Shown here: one piece after another, positions 47,596 to 55,727 of the stretch
Layout of the letters: the number at the start of each line of letters is the position of its first letter
Position numbering within the stretch: position 1 is the first letter of the stretch
The notes under the pieces: generated by a model
Told to the model about the DNA's origin: nothing
Databases searched by the model: none
Seen by the model: only the letters and a program-made list of their open reading frames with translations
Assembly (NCBI RefSeq): GCF_001562055.1
Contig: NZ_LLWE01000025.1
Span: 248,001-312,000, forward strand
DNA from: Polycladidibacter stylochi
Lineage (GTDB): Bacteria > Pseudomonadota > Alphaproteobacteria > Rhizobiales > Stappiaceae
Direction: 5' to 3'
DNA: 64,000 nt
Position numbers and translations under genes: made by a program

Positions 47596-48519
47596 TTATG
47601 CAGCAACAGTGCTTTTCACCGGTTGTTCTTGGTGGCGTAACCCCAACATATGGCAAATGGCATAAACCAGATCAGCCTTGTTCATGGTATAAAAGTGGAA
47701 AGCATCAACCCCTTGGTCGAACAAGTCCAAAACCTGCTCGGCCGCGACAGCCGCAGCCACCAGTTCACGGGTACGCAAGTCGTCATCCAGCCCTTCAAAA
47801 CGGCGGGCAAGCCAGCTGGGAACCGATGCGCCGGTCCTGCGTGCAAAACCGGCAATTCCCTTAAATGAATGAACAGGTACGATGCCAGGTATGATTGGAA
47901 TGTTGATACCAGCGGCTTGAACCCGCTCCACATACCGAAAGTAGTCCGAATTATCAAAAAAGAACTGTGTAATTGCCCGTGTGGCACCAGCATCCACTTT
48001 TGCTTTCAAGACATCGATTTCCACATCCCAGCTCCGGCTTTCTGGGTGCCGCTCGGGATAGGCAGAAACTGATACTTCAAAATCCCCAATGCGCTTAATG
48101 CTGGCCACCAAATCGGCGGTTGATTGATAACCATTCTCATGAGGGCTATATTGCGAACCGACACCGGCTGCAGGGTCACCGCGCAATGCCACAATATGGC
48201 GCACACCAGCGTCCCAATAAGCACGAATAACCTCGTCCACTTCTTCTTTACTGGCATCAACACAGGTTAAGTGGGCAGCTGGCTTCAGGCTTGTTTCTTT
48301 CACAATGCGCGAAACCGTTGCATGCGTACGTTCACGTGTTGACCCTCCAGCACCATAAGTCACAGACACAAATGAAGGAGACAATGGTTCCAGCCGTTTG
48401 ATAGATGACCACAGTTGCTCTTCCATACGTTCATTTTTGGGCGGGAAAAATTCAAAGGAAACAGCAATATCGCTCGCACTGTTCAAGCGAAAACGACGGT
48501 CATGAGGGGAGTTAGACAT
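47596..48519 (-). CDS. metF: Methylenetetrahydrofolate reductase MetF
   Basis: MetF is the FAD enzyme that reduces 5,10-methylene-THF to 5-methyl-THF, the methyl donor for MetH. The 307-residue TIM barrel has VSFEFFPPKNERMEEQLW with the catalytic Glu, VTYGAGGSTRERTHATV, HLTCVDASKEEV and VALRGDPAAG, as well as SVSAYPERHPES. I choose the ATG at 48519, which follows the sahR stop by one base (TGATATG); a TTG three codons earlier has its AGGA too close. Translational coupling to sahR is likely. Confidence 0.96.
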   Translation of the reverse strand: MSNSPHDRRFRLNSASDIAVSFEFFPPKNERMEEQLWSSIKRLEPLSPSFVSVTYGAGGSTRERTHATVSRIVKETSLKPAAHLTCVDASKEEVDEVIRAYWDAGVRHIVALRGDPAAGVGSQYSPHENGYQSTADLVASIKRIGDFEVSVSAYPERHPESRSWDVEIDVLKAKVDAGATRAITQFFFDNSDYFRYVERVQAAGINIPIIPGIVPVHSFKGIAGFARRTGASVPSWLARRFEGLDDDLRTRELVAAAVAAEQVLDLFDQGVDAFHFYTMNKADLVYAICHMLGLRHQEQPVKSTVAA

Positions 48520-48520
48520 A

Positions 48521-49513
48521 TCAAACAAGTTCCTTATTCAAGCTAGCATGGGGTAGATCGCTAACGATGCGCGGGTCTTTTGCAAGCCATAGTCCCACTG
48601 TTAGCTTGTTGGTTTCAGCAGCCTTTGGGCTTAACTGCTGATATTCAAGTAATTCAACCCCAGCATCTTCCAACCAGCGGCGCATTTGCTCCTGGGAAAA
48701 CCCAAGTCGACGATGGGCGAATTTTTCACGTAAAAATTCCAGTTCGTGGCTGGCAAAATCAACAATAAGCAAACGGCCACCCGGCTTCAAAGTTCTTGCC
48801 GCCTCGCTGATGGCCCTTCCAGGCTCTTCTAGAAAATGCAAGACCTGATGAACCACAGTCAATTCAGACATATTCGGTTCCACCGGCAGTGCATAGATAT
48901 CACCCTGCCGCACCTGAGCATGGGAAATACCGGCATTTTCCAAGTTTGCCCGCGCAACAGAAAGCATGTCGCCACTTGCGTCAAGGCCCACACCACGTTC
49001 ATATTGATCGGCAAAAACCTCGAGAAGCCGCCCTGTTCCGGTACCTAAATCTAAGAAATTACCAATTCTCTGCTGTCCTACAAGCACACGCATAGCGGCT
49101 TCCACATCAGCTTCCGGAACATGTAAATTCCGTTCCAAATCCCACGTTTTTGCACGTTCGGCAAAGAATTCGGCTGCTTCCTGCGCTTTAGTGCGTCGCA
49201 AGGTTTCCAACCGCTCTAGATCACCAGAAATGACCGGATCATGCTTAGATAGGTGCTCTATGGCATATTTGGCAATGCAGGCCTCAGGTCCTTCGCCAAG
49301 CCGATAATAAACCCAAGCGCCTTCAGGATATCGTTCAACAATACCAGCATCACATAGTAGTTTTAAGTGTCGGGAAATCCGTGGCTGGCTTTGACCAAGT
49401 ATACCGGTTAGGTCTTTAACTGTGAGCTCTCCAGCGATAAGCAGAGCAAGCAAACGTAAGCGCGTTGCCTCCCCACATCCGCGCAACACCCCAACCACGG
49501 CTTCTAGGGGCAT
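48521..49513 (-). CDS. sahR: SahR-like ArsR regulator fused to a SAM methyltransferase domain
   Basis: A 330-residue protein. The N-terminal ArsR-type winged helix (GEATRLRLLALLIAGELTV; GQSQPRISRHLKLLCDAGIV) has no metal-binding cysteines of the classic kind. The rest is a class I methyltransferase fold (FLDLGTGTGRLLEVFADQYE, GLDASGDMLSVARANL, PVEPNMSELTVVHQVLHFL). In alphaproteobacteria, fused ArsR-methyltransferase proteins beside metF-metH are the S-adenosylhomocysteine-responsive repressor SahR; I assign it by this context. I choose the ATG at 49513. Starts further up (ATG 49561) would abut the operator. A strong palindrome lies at 49568-49585. Confidence 0.85.
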   Translation of the reverse strand: MPLEAVVGVLRGCGEATRLRLLALLIAGELTVKDLTGILGQSQPRISRHLKLLCDAGIVERYPEGAWVYYRLGEGPEACIAKYAIEHLSKHDPVISGDLERLETLRRTKAQEAAEFFAERAKTWDLERNLHVPEADVEAAMRVLVGQQRIGNFLDLGTGTGRLLEVFADQYERGVGLDASGDMLSVARANLENAGISHAQVRQGDIYALPVEPNMSELTVVHQVLHFLEEPGRAISEAARTLKPGGRLLIVDFASHELEFLREKFAHRRLGFSQEQMRRWLEDAGVELLEYQQLSPKAAETNKLTVGLWLAKDPRIVSDLPHASLNKELV

Positions 49514-49567
49514 TGTCGCAAGCTCAATTTGTGTAAGACCTTTTATCAAAACCAACTCCATATTCCA

Positions 49568-49606
49568 TATAAAGATATCTTTATACGTTATATGCCATTT
49601 TGACAA
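49568..49606 (-). promoter_or_regulatory. Promoter with 18-bp palindrome: probable SahR operator
   Basis: TATAAAGATATCTTTATA (49568-49585) is a perfect 18-bp palindrome. It overlaps the -10 region of a minus-strand promoter whose -35 is TTGTCA (49601-49606). A repressor bound here would block transcription of sahR-metF-metH. The motif matches my memory of alphaproteobacterial SahR sites, but I could not check it. Confidence 0.7.
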
Positions 49607-49714
49607 CTCTCAAATTTTTTGCAAGCCCTTTCATAAATCCCAACATTGAACAAAACTCGTCATATCAAGGAAGAAACTCAAAAAACGGCAGCTTCTATCC
49701 GTAAAGCTTTTGGA

Positions 49715-49738
49715 CGCAAAAAAGGCGCTATCCGCGCC
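49715..49738 (-). terminator. Terminator after the DUF2336 gene
   Basis: On the minus strand AGGCGC, a 5-base loop and GCGCCT are followed by TTTTTT, 33 bases past the stop. Confidence 0.8.
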
Positions 49739-49770
49739 TATTATGTATCCTATGAAAAAGCCTCAAATCT

Positions 49771-50847
49771 TCAGCTATCTTTCCATTTACTAAGCGCTTC
49801 TCGCGCTTGTAGTAGATCGAGCCGCTGGAATTCAGTAATCGCGCTTTGCCGCTCTTGAGGAGTGAGTTTATAGCGCCAAGGACCAATTTTAAGCAAAGCC
49901 TGAAGTGTCATCAAATTGAATCCAAGCGCACGGCAAACAGTCACAAATTGCTTTGTATCATTTTGCACCATCCAACGCTTGGCATTCTCGTAGCTAACCT
50001 CAGCAAGTAATGCAAAACCAGCAACGGCTTCAGGAAAACACTCCTCTTCCGCAAATTGCCTCATAACGAATGCATCTAACTTGCCTTCTCTAGCAATTGA
50101 TAGCACTTTGTCCGCTGCCCCTTCGAAGTCATAGCGGGACAACCAATAATCATGGGATAATTTTTGCGCAGCAATACGCGCTGCCTGCGAAAGCCGCGAA
50201 ACCTCATCGACACACCCTTCTTCGATTAGTTTAAGACGGACTTTTTCACTAGCAAAACCAATAAGTTCTTCTATTTGCTCATCGGCCAAATCTTCCCGTG
50301 ACCCAAGATAAGTTTGCATTATCTCATCCGATTGCGCATCATGCATGAGAATATCTAGGCTTTGCCGATTGATAAGAGCCCCCCCGTTGGAAGCGACTTG
50401 ATACCGGACATGCTTATTACCCCTATCAATTAAAACTTGGGTAATCGCCTCCGACAAACTATCTCTTTTCGCGATTGCAAGACGGTGTAAATCACCCAAA
50501 TTATCTGCAAGCTCTATAAGGTCTTGCTCATGCAGTACTTTTGATTTTTCTAGGATTGGTTCGGCAACTTCAATTGTATCACCGGCAAGCCTTCGTAGTG
50601 TGCCTCTTGGTGCACACTCCAGCTCACAAAGGCACTCAGCCATGTAGACCCGTGCCTGAAGCTCAACCATTTCCGATAGACGTATCATTACGCTATCGTA
50701 AATTTCAATCTGTTCGTCTGAACAGCGCTCCCAAGTTTTAGAAAACAAAAGCGCCACTTGCTTGGCAAGCTCACCTCTACGCTCATTGTCCCCATCCAGA
50801 GCAAGTGATTGAAAATCAATCATCTCAGAAGATACAGAGGAAGCCAT
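49771..50847 (-). CDS. DUF2336 domain protein
   Basis: A 358-residue soluble, mostly alpha-helical protein of the DUF2336 family, common in alphaproteobacteria and of unknown function. The helical-repeat parts ITQVLIDRGNKHVRYQVASN and DEIMQTYLGSREDLADEQIE, and the C-terminal block ENAKRWMVQNDTKQFVTVCR with a Trp-rich end, match the family pattern. No catalytic motif is visible. The first codon may be the TTG at 50850; I take the ATG next to it, though no strong ribosome site precedes either. It stands alone with its own terminator. Confidence 0.78.
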   Translation of the reverse strand: MASSVSSEMIDFQSLALDGDNERRGELAKQVALLFSKTWERCSDEQIEIYDSVMIRLSEMVELQARVYMAECLCELECAPRGTLRRLAGDTIEVAEPILEKSKVLHEQDLIELADNLGDLHRLAIAKRDSLSEAITQVLIDRGNKHVRYQVASNGGALINRQSLDILMHDAQSDEIMQTYLGSREDLADEQIEELIGFASEKVRLKLIEEGCVDEVSRLSQAARIAAQKLSHDYWLSRYDFEGAADKVLSIAREGKLDAFVMRQFAEEECFPEAVAGFALLAEVSYENAKRWMVQNDTKQFVTVCRALGFNLMTLQALLKIGPWRYKLTPQERQSAITEFQRLDLLQAREALSKWKDS

Positions 50848-51627
50848 CAATTAACACCATTTCAGCAACCGTTTACACGAGATAACCAGAGGAATAATTG
50901 CCTCCCAAGCCTTAAAAAGACTGCGAAATATGGCAGAAACATGTCTGCAAAATCGTGAGAAATCGTCCATGCAAAACCAAACAAAAACTTGGCTTAACCT
51001 CGAATCGATAAATAATTTTCACTCTAGTTTCTTGAGTGGTTTATATAGATAAAATCTTAGGCATTCAAATTTAAATTGGCTTTTGATTGATGGCTTCCCC
51101 TTGACGCTTGATCTTCACGGTATTCTTTCGTTATTCATTCAATTATAAACGGCAGCATAAAAGAAAAATAACGTAACGTATTCAGCATGTAAGTACTGGA
51201 TACAGCCCCTAATACCTGTCATGTCCAATAGAGTTTCATCTCTTTTACAAATCAGATCAAAGCTGGATTATCTACTCATCAATACACAAAGATAAATATC
51301 AAAGCGCTTTACGCCTTAAGGACATTAGTTTAAACAAAATTTTGCATCATGACTAAATATATTTATTAACCCTAACTATATAAATAATTATTTTCATAAC
51401 TCCCTACTTAAATCTCATAAAAATGAGATACTATTACTTATAAATATGCACATAACTATTAATTAATTTACTGAGACTATTTACAATTTTGTATTTGATT
51501 TTTATTATTGAAATAATGAATACATAATTATGTATAAAGAACGAAATTTATTATATTGATTTGTGATCACTCGTTAAAAGTTATCGGCAAGCCACTTTGG
51601 ACAAGTGAATTTATAAGGCACACCCCA
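50848..51627. other. Long AT-rich region before the LuxR-type gene, with two palindromes
   Basis: About 780 bp with no convincing gene. It becomes extremely AT-rich from 51340. Two palindromes stand out: ATCTCAT-N4-ATGAGAT (51412-51429) and ATACATAATTATGTAT (51520-51535, perfect 16 bp). Both lie upstream of the LuxR-type gene and are possible operators, although palindromes arise more easily in AT-rich DNA. Confidence 0.45.
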
Positions 51628-52224
51628 ATGCCCGTTACATCCCCCCTACTGGTAAAAATTGAAAAGCAACACCTTCGTTCTGCAGCTGACCTGCTTGACC
51701 AAGGTCTTCTAATTGTAGATAGCAGCAATCAAATCCTATATACAAACCCCACAGCAGAGCGAATTCTTGCAAGCATTAGTTCAATTACTATTGAAAGTTC
51801 AATAATTAAATTTACAGGAAACACTGAGACAGATAAAGTTTCTGCCTTTATGCAAAATGTAAGACGAACACCTTCTATTTCCGCATCAACAACTTTAACT
51901 ATACAATCACAGAACCAGAGAGAGCGGCCAATACTTTTTGAAATTAATTACATTGCGCAAGAAAGCAAATACTTTATTATTTACTTTACAGAACTTGATT
52001 TTCGTATTTCTCATCGCATAAAAAAAGCTGCACGCCTTTTCTCTTTAACAGATAGAGAAGGAGCAGTTTTAGAGCACTTGGCAGGCTCAAGTACCGAACC
52101 TCAAATCGCTGAGAAATTAGAGATTTCTAAAAACACACTACGAACACACCGAAAAAATATCTACGCCAAACTTCAAGTAAAAACACGTGTAGAACTTGCG
52201 ATGTTAATCACAAGAATATCCTAG
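51628..52224 (+). CDS. LuxR-type response regulator-like protein with PAS-like N-terminal domain
   Basis: A 198-residue protein with a PAS-like N-terminal region (LLIVDSSNQILYTNPTAERIL) and a C-terminal LuxR/FixJ-type helix-turn-helix (FSLTDREGAVLEHLAGSS, AEKLEISKNTLRTHRKNIYA, LQVKTRVELAMLIT). It lacks the acyl-homoserine-lactone-binding domain and the receiver Asp. I choose the ATG at 51628, with AAGG 9 bases upstream; a TTG at 51556 would add 24 residues. What it senses is unknown. It converges with the Cys-rich regulator, 8 bases apart at the stops. Confidence 0.8.
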   Translation: MPVTSPLLVKIEKQHLRSAADLLDQGLLIVDSSNQILYTNPTAERILASISSITIESSIIKFTGNTETDKVSAFMQNVRRTPSISASTTLTIQSQNQRERPILFEINYIAQESKYFIIYFTELDFRISHRIKKAARLFSLTDREGAVLEHLAGSSTEPQIAEKLEISKNTLRTHRKNIYAKLQVKTRVELAMLITRIS

Positions 52225-52232
52225 ATACTCAA

Positions 52233-52859
52233 CTATCGAGGGGATATTTTATAACTGCAACGACGATCACCAGCAATTATATGCTCTACTCGACACACAT
52301 CATAAGTATTGCCTACAATATGTTGAAATAACCGTAACTCTGATTGGCATAGGCTATTACAAATCTGAGCCGCATCACAAATAGAGCAATGATTTTCTAT
52401 AAAGAGATATCCCCCATCTCCTTCAGCGCGCCATTCCGCCATATATCCCTCGGCACAGCGTTGTTTTTTTAGTAACTCTAAACGCTGCTCTAGGCCGTCA
52501 ATACCACAGCACAAGCTGTCATAGTGTGATATCGCTTTTTCCTCACGCCTATCAATAATAGTTCGCAAGGTGCTCTCTCCGCATTCCCCGAGTATCCCTT
52601 GCAGTATATCAACAGCTAAGCGCCCATGACTATTTGGAAAAGAGCGATTTCCTTTTTCGGAGACAAACCAGAGACGACGTGGTCTGCCAACACTGCCACG
52701 CACATCTTCATATTGAACCAACTCATGACTTAACAGGCTGTCCAGATGCTGGCGAATTGCAACTGTTGTTACCTTCATTTTCTTGGCCAGTTCACTTGCC
52801 GTCTGCTGACCTGCTGTTTTTAGCTCAAATAGGATTTTAGTTTTGGTAGTATCGCTCAT
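52233..52859 (-). CDS. Cys-rich winged-helix transcriptional regulator (COG2345/SufR-like)
   Basis: A 208-residue regulator. The N-terminal winged helix (LKTAGQQTASELAKKMKVTT, AIRQHLDSLLSHELVQYEDV) has the RGSVGRPRRLW wing of the DeoR/ArsR-like COG2345 group. The C-terminal half holds clustered cysteines (ENHCSICDAAQICNSLCQSE, later VCRVEH and DRRCSY) that fit a [Fe-S] or zinc site as in SufR. It is probably redox- or iron-responsive; the target is unknown. A perfect palindrome lies in its divergent promoter region, 80 bases upstream. Confidence 0.82.
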   Translation of the reverse strand: MSDTTKTKILFELKTAGQQTASELAKKMKVTTVAIRQHLDSLLSHELVQYEDVRGSVGRPRRLWFVSEKGNRSFPNSHGRLAVDILQGILGECGESTLRTIIDRREEKAISHYDSLCCGIDGLEQRLELLKKQRCAEGYMAEWRAEGDGGYLFIENHCSICDAAQICNSLCQSELRLFQHIVGNTYDVCRVEHIIAGDRRCSYKISPR

Positions 52860-52940
52860 GAAATAGGTTTAACACGTAGATACCAAATTGCAAAGAAACC
52901 ACTTGTTTTATCGGTATTATTAAATCTGCCCCAAAATTGA

Positions 52941-52955
52941 TAATTGCGGCAATTA
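52941..52955. promoter_or_regulatory. 15-bp palindrome between the Cys-rich regulator and DUF2293 gene
   Basis: TAATTGC-G-GCAATTA is perfect over 7+7 bases. It lies between the divergent starts at 52859 and 52992, so it is a candidate operator for the neighbouring regulator. Confidence 0.5.
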
Positions 52956-52991
52956 ACATAAGCCCTAAAATATGAAATGGAGCTAGGCCGA

Positions 52992-53363
52992 ATGTCAAAA
53001 ACCCAGCGACAAAAAGATCTCAAGCACTATCTTAGCTCTCAATTTCCGCGCATATCTTTATATGATCTGAATATAATAAAGACTTTGGCAAACTCACCAA
53101 ACCTAAGAAAACTAAGAGCAAATGACGCCGGTTGGCTGGCAGCCGTTAGCTACATTCGCCACAATTACACCAATTACGAACAACATCTTACAAACGGACT
53201 GGATAAAGACACAGCCCGTTTTCTCGTAGCACAGGATATAAAGGAAAAACTTGCAGAATGGGGCATGTACATCACAATGGATGTATTAACCCGGCCACAC
53301 AAAAGTGAAACCAGGGCTAACGGCAAACTGCAATTACCCAACAAAAAGCAAGAAATACCATAA
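52992..53363 (+). CDS. DUF2293 domain protein
   Basis: A 123-residue soluble protein of the DUF2293 family, found mainly in alphaproteobacteria and of unknown function. The conserved block WLAAVSYIRHNYTNYEQHLT and DKDTARFLVAQDIKEKLAEWG identify it. I choose the ATG at 52992, with GGAG 9 bases upstream; an ATG five codons earlier has no such site. The 3' end overlaps the converging membrane-protein gene by 47 bases. Confidence 0.8.
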   Translation: MSKTQRQKDLKHYLSSQFPRISLYDLNIIKTLANSPNLRKLRANDAGWLAAVSYIRHNYTNYEQHLTNGLDKDTARFLVAQDIKEKLAEWGMYITMDVLTRPHKSETRANGKLQLPNKKQEIP

Positions 53364-53601
53364 ACAGCTCAATTATTATGAAAGCTGGATAACCAAAGAT
53401 AGCAATAGCACCAATCCATAATACAAGCGCATTGAAAATAAAGAAGTACTTGGCGCTATCACCGCCCTTGGCAGCGTCTTTAAGGAACCAGCCCAACACA
53501 GGTACGGCAAACAACACCCGCGCAAGCAAAGAGCCGGTTGGTTTTGTGTCAGCTATTCCAGAATGCTCAAGGCTATCAGGTGTAAGGGTTAGGTCACTCA
53601 T
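53317..53601 (-). CDS. Small two-helix membrane protein
   Basis: A 94-residue protein with an N-terminal polar segment and then two or three hydrophobic helices (about LLARVLFAVPVLGWFL, YFFIFNALVLWIGAIAIFG, and FIIIELFMVFLAFCWVIAV). I do not recognise a family. The start ATG at 53601 has only a weak AAAG upstream. Two tandem TTGAT-N4-ATCAA boxes lie directly upstream, so expression may respond to oxygen or nitric oxide through an FNR/FixK-type regulator. Its 3' end overlaps DUF2293 antisense. Confidence 0.65.
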   Translation of the reverse strand: MSDLTLTPDSLEHSGIADTKPTGSLLARVLFAVPVLGWFLKDAAKGGDSAKYFFIFNALVLWIGAIAIFGYPAFIIIELFMVFLAFCWVIAVCR

Positions 53602-53615
53602 GACTGCTACTTTCT

Positions 53616-53645
53616 TTGATTCAAATCAAAGTTGATATACATCAA
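53616..53645. promoter_or_regulatory. Two tandem FNR/FixK-type boxes
   Basis: TTGATTCAAATCAA (53616-53629) and TTGATATACATCAA (53632-53645) each match the perfect TTGAT-N4-ATCAA consensus of FNR, Anr and FixK, 16 bp apart. They lie 15 bases before the membrane-protein start (minus) and about 210 bases before the GH18-like gene (plus). Which gene they serve is open. Confidence 0.75.
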
Positions 53646-53853
53646 ACATGCATCATTGCCAATGGTAAATTGCGCACAATCCTTTGCTGCGATAGCACTA
53701 GCAAAATAAACAAGGCTAAAAATTGCAGTTCGCCATTAAGCTCACCCTAGGCAACAGCACTGTTTAAAAATCACTATGGCCAGACAGGCGCGTCATTCCT
53801 GATGCAGGCAACGCCCCACCGCGCTGCCGCAAGCACCAGCGAAAGGAAACGCT

Positions 53854-54801
53854 ATGCATACTCCTCAATTGGTCATCTACACCGACAACGCGCACGCATC
53901 CCTCGATAAGCTGATTGGCACCCCATGCAGCATTGCCATTCAAAGCTTTATCTGCGGTCTCACTTTCACACCAACCGCAAGTGGCATGGAAGTGGTTCCG
54001 CTTGCCGATTATCCTTTGCAACAAGCAATCAACAACAAGCAAATCATCAGTAATGCAAAAGAAGGTGGCAAGCGCAAGGTCTTGGTGGCCTTAGGCGGCG
54101 CAACCCTTGCCTCGGATACATGGGCGAATTGCGCCCAGAATGTTGAAGCAGTCGCGCAGTGCCTTGCCGACTTCGTCAAACAAAACAACTTTGACGGCAT
54201 TGACATCGATTGGGAAGATTCAAGTGCCTTTACCAGCAGCAACCCCAAATATGATGCTGCAACGTTTTTGGTGGAGCTTTCAAAAGCACAGCGCAAACTC
54301 CTTCCGGCAGGCCAGTACCTCATCACCCATGCCCCGCAGCCCCCTTACCTATCCCCAAATTGGCCAGATCAAAGCACCTCAAAAACAAAGCCGGCCCCTT
54401 ACTCAGACATCCTCAAATCTGCAGGAGATGCCATCGATTACCTAAACATCCAGTACTATAACAACCCGGGTGATGTAGGAGACACAGGCACCGAACAAGC
54501 GCACAAGTGCGCCGGAGTTGGCCCTGAGAGCCCCTACCCCACCAGCATAGTTGGCCTTAGCCAGCTGCAGCAACTTCCCTTGCAAAAACTAATCCTTGGC
54601 AAACCAACCACAATTCAAAATGCCGGTTCAGGCTTTCTAGAGACAAGTCAGCTTTGCTCGCAAGTTATCGCCCCTTTGCGCCAACAATTCCCGATGATGG
54701 GGGGTGCCATGGGGTGGCAGCTGGCTGAAAGCCCATCTTCTGATGCTCTTGTCCTCAACTGGGTGCAGCAGGTTGGCCAAAGTCTGCAACTTACAAGCTA
54801 G
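53854..54801 (+). CDS. GH18-like glycoside hydrolase (chitinase family)
   Basis: A 315-residue TIM-barrel protein. The GH18 catalytic motif DGxDxDxE is intact: D114, D117, D119 and E121 in FDGIDIDWED, and VLVALGGA matches the SxGG strand before it. YLNIQYYNNPGD is the later substrate-assisting strand with Gln-Tyr. Family members hydrolyse chitin or GlcNAc-linked glycans, retaining type. No signal peptide is visible (the N terminus reads MHTPQLVIYTDNAHA), which is unusual for a chitinase, so it may be cytoplasmic or exported by another route. AAAGGA lies about 6 bases before the ATG. Confidence 0.85.
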   Translation: MHTPQLVIYTDNAHASLDKLIGTPCSIAIQSFICGLTFTPTASGMEVVPLADYPLQQAINNKQIISNAKEGGKRKVLVALGGATLASDTWANCAQNVEAVAQCLADFVKQNNFDGIDIDWEDSSAFTSSNPKYDAATFLVELSKAQRKLLPAGQYLITHAPQPPYLSPNWPDQSTSKTKPAPYSDILKSAGDAIDYLNIQYYNNPGDVGDTGTEQAHKCAGVGPESPYPTSIVGLSQLQQLPLQKLILGKPTTIQNAGSGFLETSQLCSQVIAPLRQQFPMMGGAMGWQLAESPSSDALVLNWVQQVGQSLQLTS

Positions 54802-54852
54802 TCCATGAAAGGCGCAGCGGAATAAGGCCGCACCACACCTAAATAGGCGAAC

Positions 54853-54878
54853 AAAAAAAGGCCCGCACATTGCGGGCC
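54853..54878 (-). terminator. Terminator on the minus strand after the small-gene pair
   Basis: GGCCCGCA, loop, TGCGGGCC pair over 8 bp, followed on the minus strand by seven T. It serves transcripts coming from the right. It may also act weakly for the GH18-like gene from the left. Confidence 0.75.
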
Positions 54879-54920
54879 CAATAAGCTACTGATAAACCTA
54901 ATCATCTTTGCGATAAGGTT

Positions 54921-55125
54921 TTATTTTTGATTGCCACTAACTACTTTCAAACCTTTGAAACGGGCGTAGCCATGATAATGTAATTGCTTGCCTCGTGTAT
55001 TGGAAGAAAGATAGGGCTTTATCTGATCAAACTGTTCTTGCGAAGACACAAAAGGTAATCTGACATCAAACTCTCCTGTTGGAGAGCTTGAAGAACAAAT
55101 CAGCCCAAATACAAATCTCTTTCAT
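54921..55125 (-). pseudogene. Small gene, probably frameshifted at its start
   Basis: The minus strand from 55121 to the stop at 54921 reads as plausible protein (GEFDVRLPFVSSQEQFDQ, KQLHYHGYARFKGLKVVSG) but its frame has no ATG. A frame starting at ATG 55125 is closed after 19 codons. Dropping one A from the AAA after that ATG would join it to the open frame as MKRFVFGLICSSSS, which looks like a signal peptide. I infer a one-base insertion in a real gene, or a sequencing error. It follows the small exported protein by 10 bases and precedes a terminator. Confidence 0.4.
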
Positions 55126-55135
55126 TGGCCTAAGC

Positions 55136-55519
55136 CTACTTCACATCAATTACATACTTGCGATAGTCATAGGTCACACCGCCATCATGAACGATACGAT
55201 AGCTAACACGTACAACATCCTGCCCTTTAAACCCCTTATTCGGCTTATAAAACACAACCATTCCCTTAACCTTTTTACCTTTACAGCGCCCGGCTTTATC
55301 AGTCAGCTCCATCGGACGCTTTTGAAAAATGATCTCTCCATTTTCAGGCTCGGCTTTAATTTTTGGAACAGGAAATGCTGAAACAGAACAACTACTCTTG
55401 TAGTAGTAGACAAAACTATCAAGCCAGCCGACTTGATTTCTCTTAACTTCTCTCTCGACCTCTTCCGCGGATACAGATTGCACCAACAATAAGAAAACAA
55501 CAACAAATAGCCTAATCAT
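55136..55519 (-). CDS. Small exported protein of unknown family
   Basis: A 127-residue protein with a signal peptide (about residues 1-18, ending QSVSAEE). The mature part has two cysteines that could pair (SSCSVSAF and GRCKGKKV), and a C-terminal block (VVFYKPNKGFKGQDVVRVSY) like the beta-strand pattern of Ig-like or cadherin-like domains. I do not recognise a family. I choose the ATG at 55519, with GAGG about 12 bases upstream; a GTG four codons earlier is less likely. The probable frameshifted gene follows. Confidence 0.65.
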   Translation of the reverse strand: MIRLFVVVFLLLVQSVSAEEVEREVKRNQVGWLDSFVYYYKSSCSVSAFPVPKIKAEPENGEIIFQKRPMELTDKAGRCKGKKVKGMVVFYKPNKGFKGQDVVRVSYRIVHDGGVTYDYRKYVIDVK

Positions 55520-55676
55520 AATAATTATCACACCTCAAGCATTAATTACTACTTCAATTTAACATAAAAAAATATTATTATTAACGAACATTCTTCATAG
55601 ATAAACAACAACAGATGACTTGATCTAATTCTATAAGAACCTTACTTCACCTAGAACCAACAATACACAAAGGACA

Positions 55677-55706
55677 CAAAAAAGGCCCCGCAATTGCAGG
55701 GCCTTT
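55677..55706 (-). terminator. Terminator after ettA
   Basis: On the minus strand AAAGGCCCTGCAA and TTGCGGGGCCTTT form a 13-bp stem (one T-G pair) followed by a T run, 22 bases past the ettA stop. Confidence 0.85.
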
Positions 55707-55727
55707 CAAGAAGATAATTATCGATTA

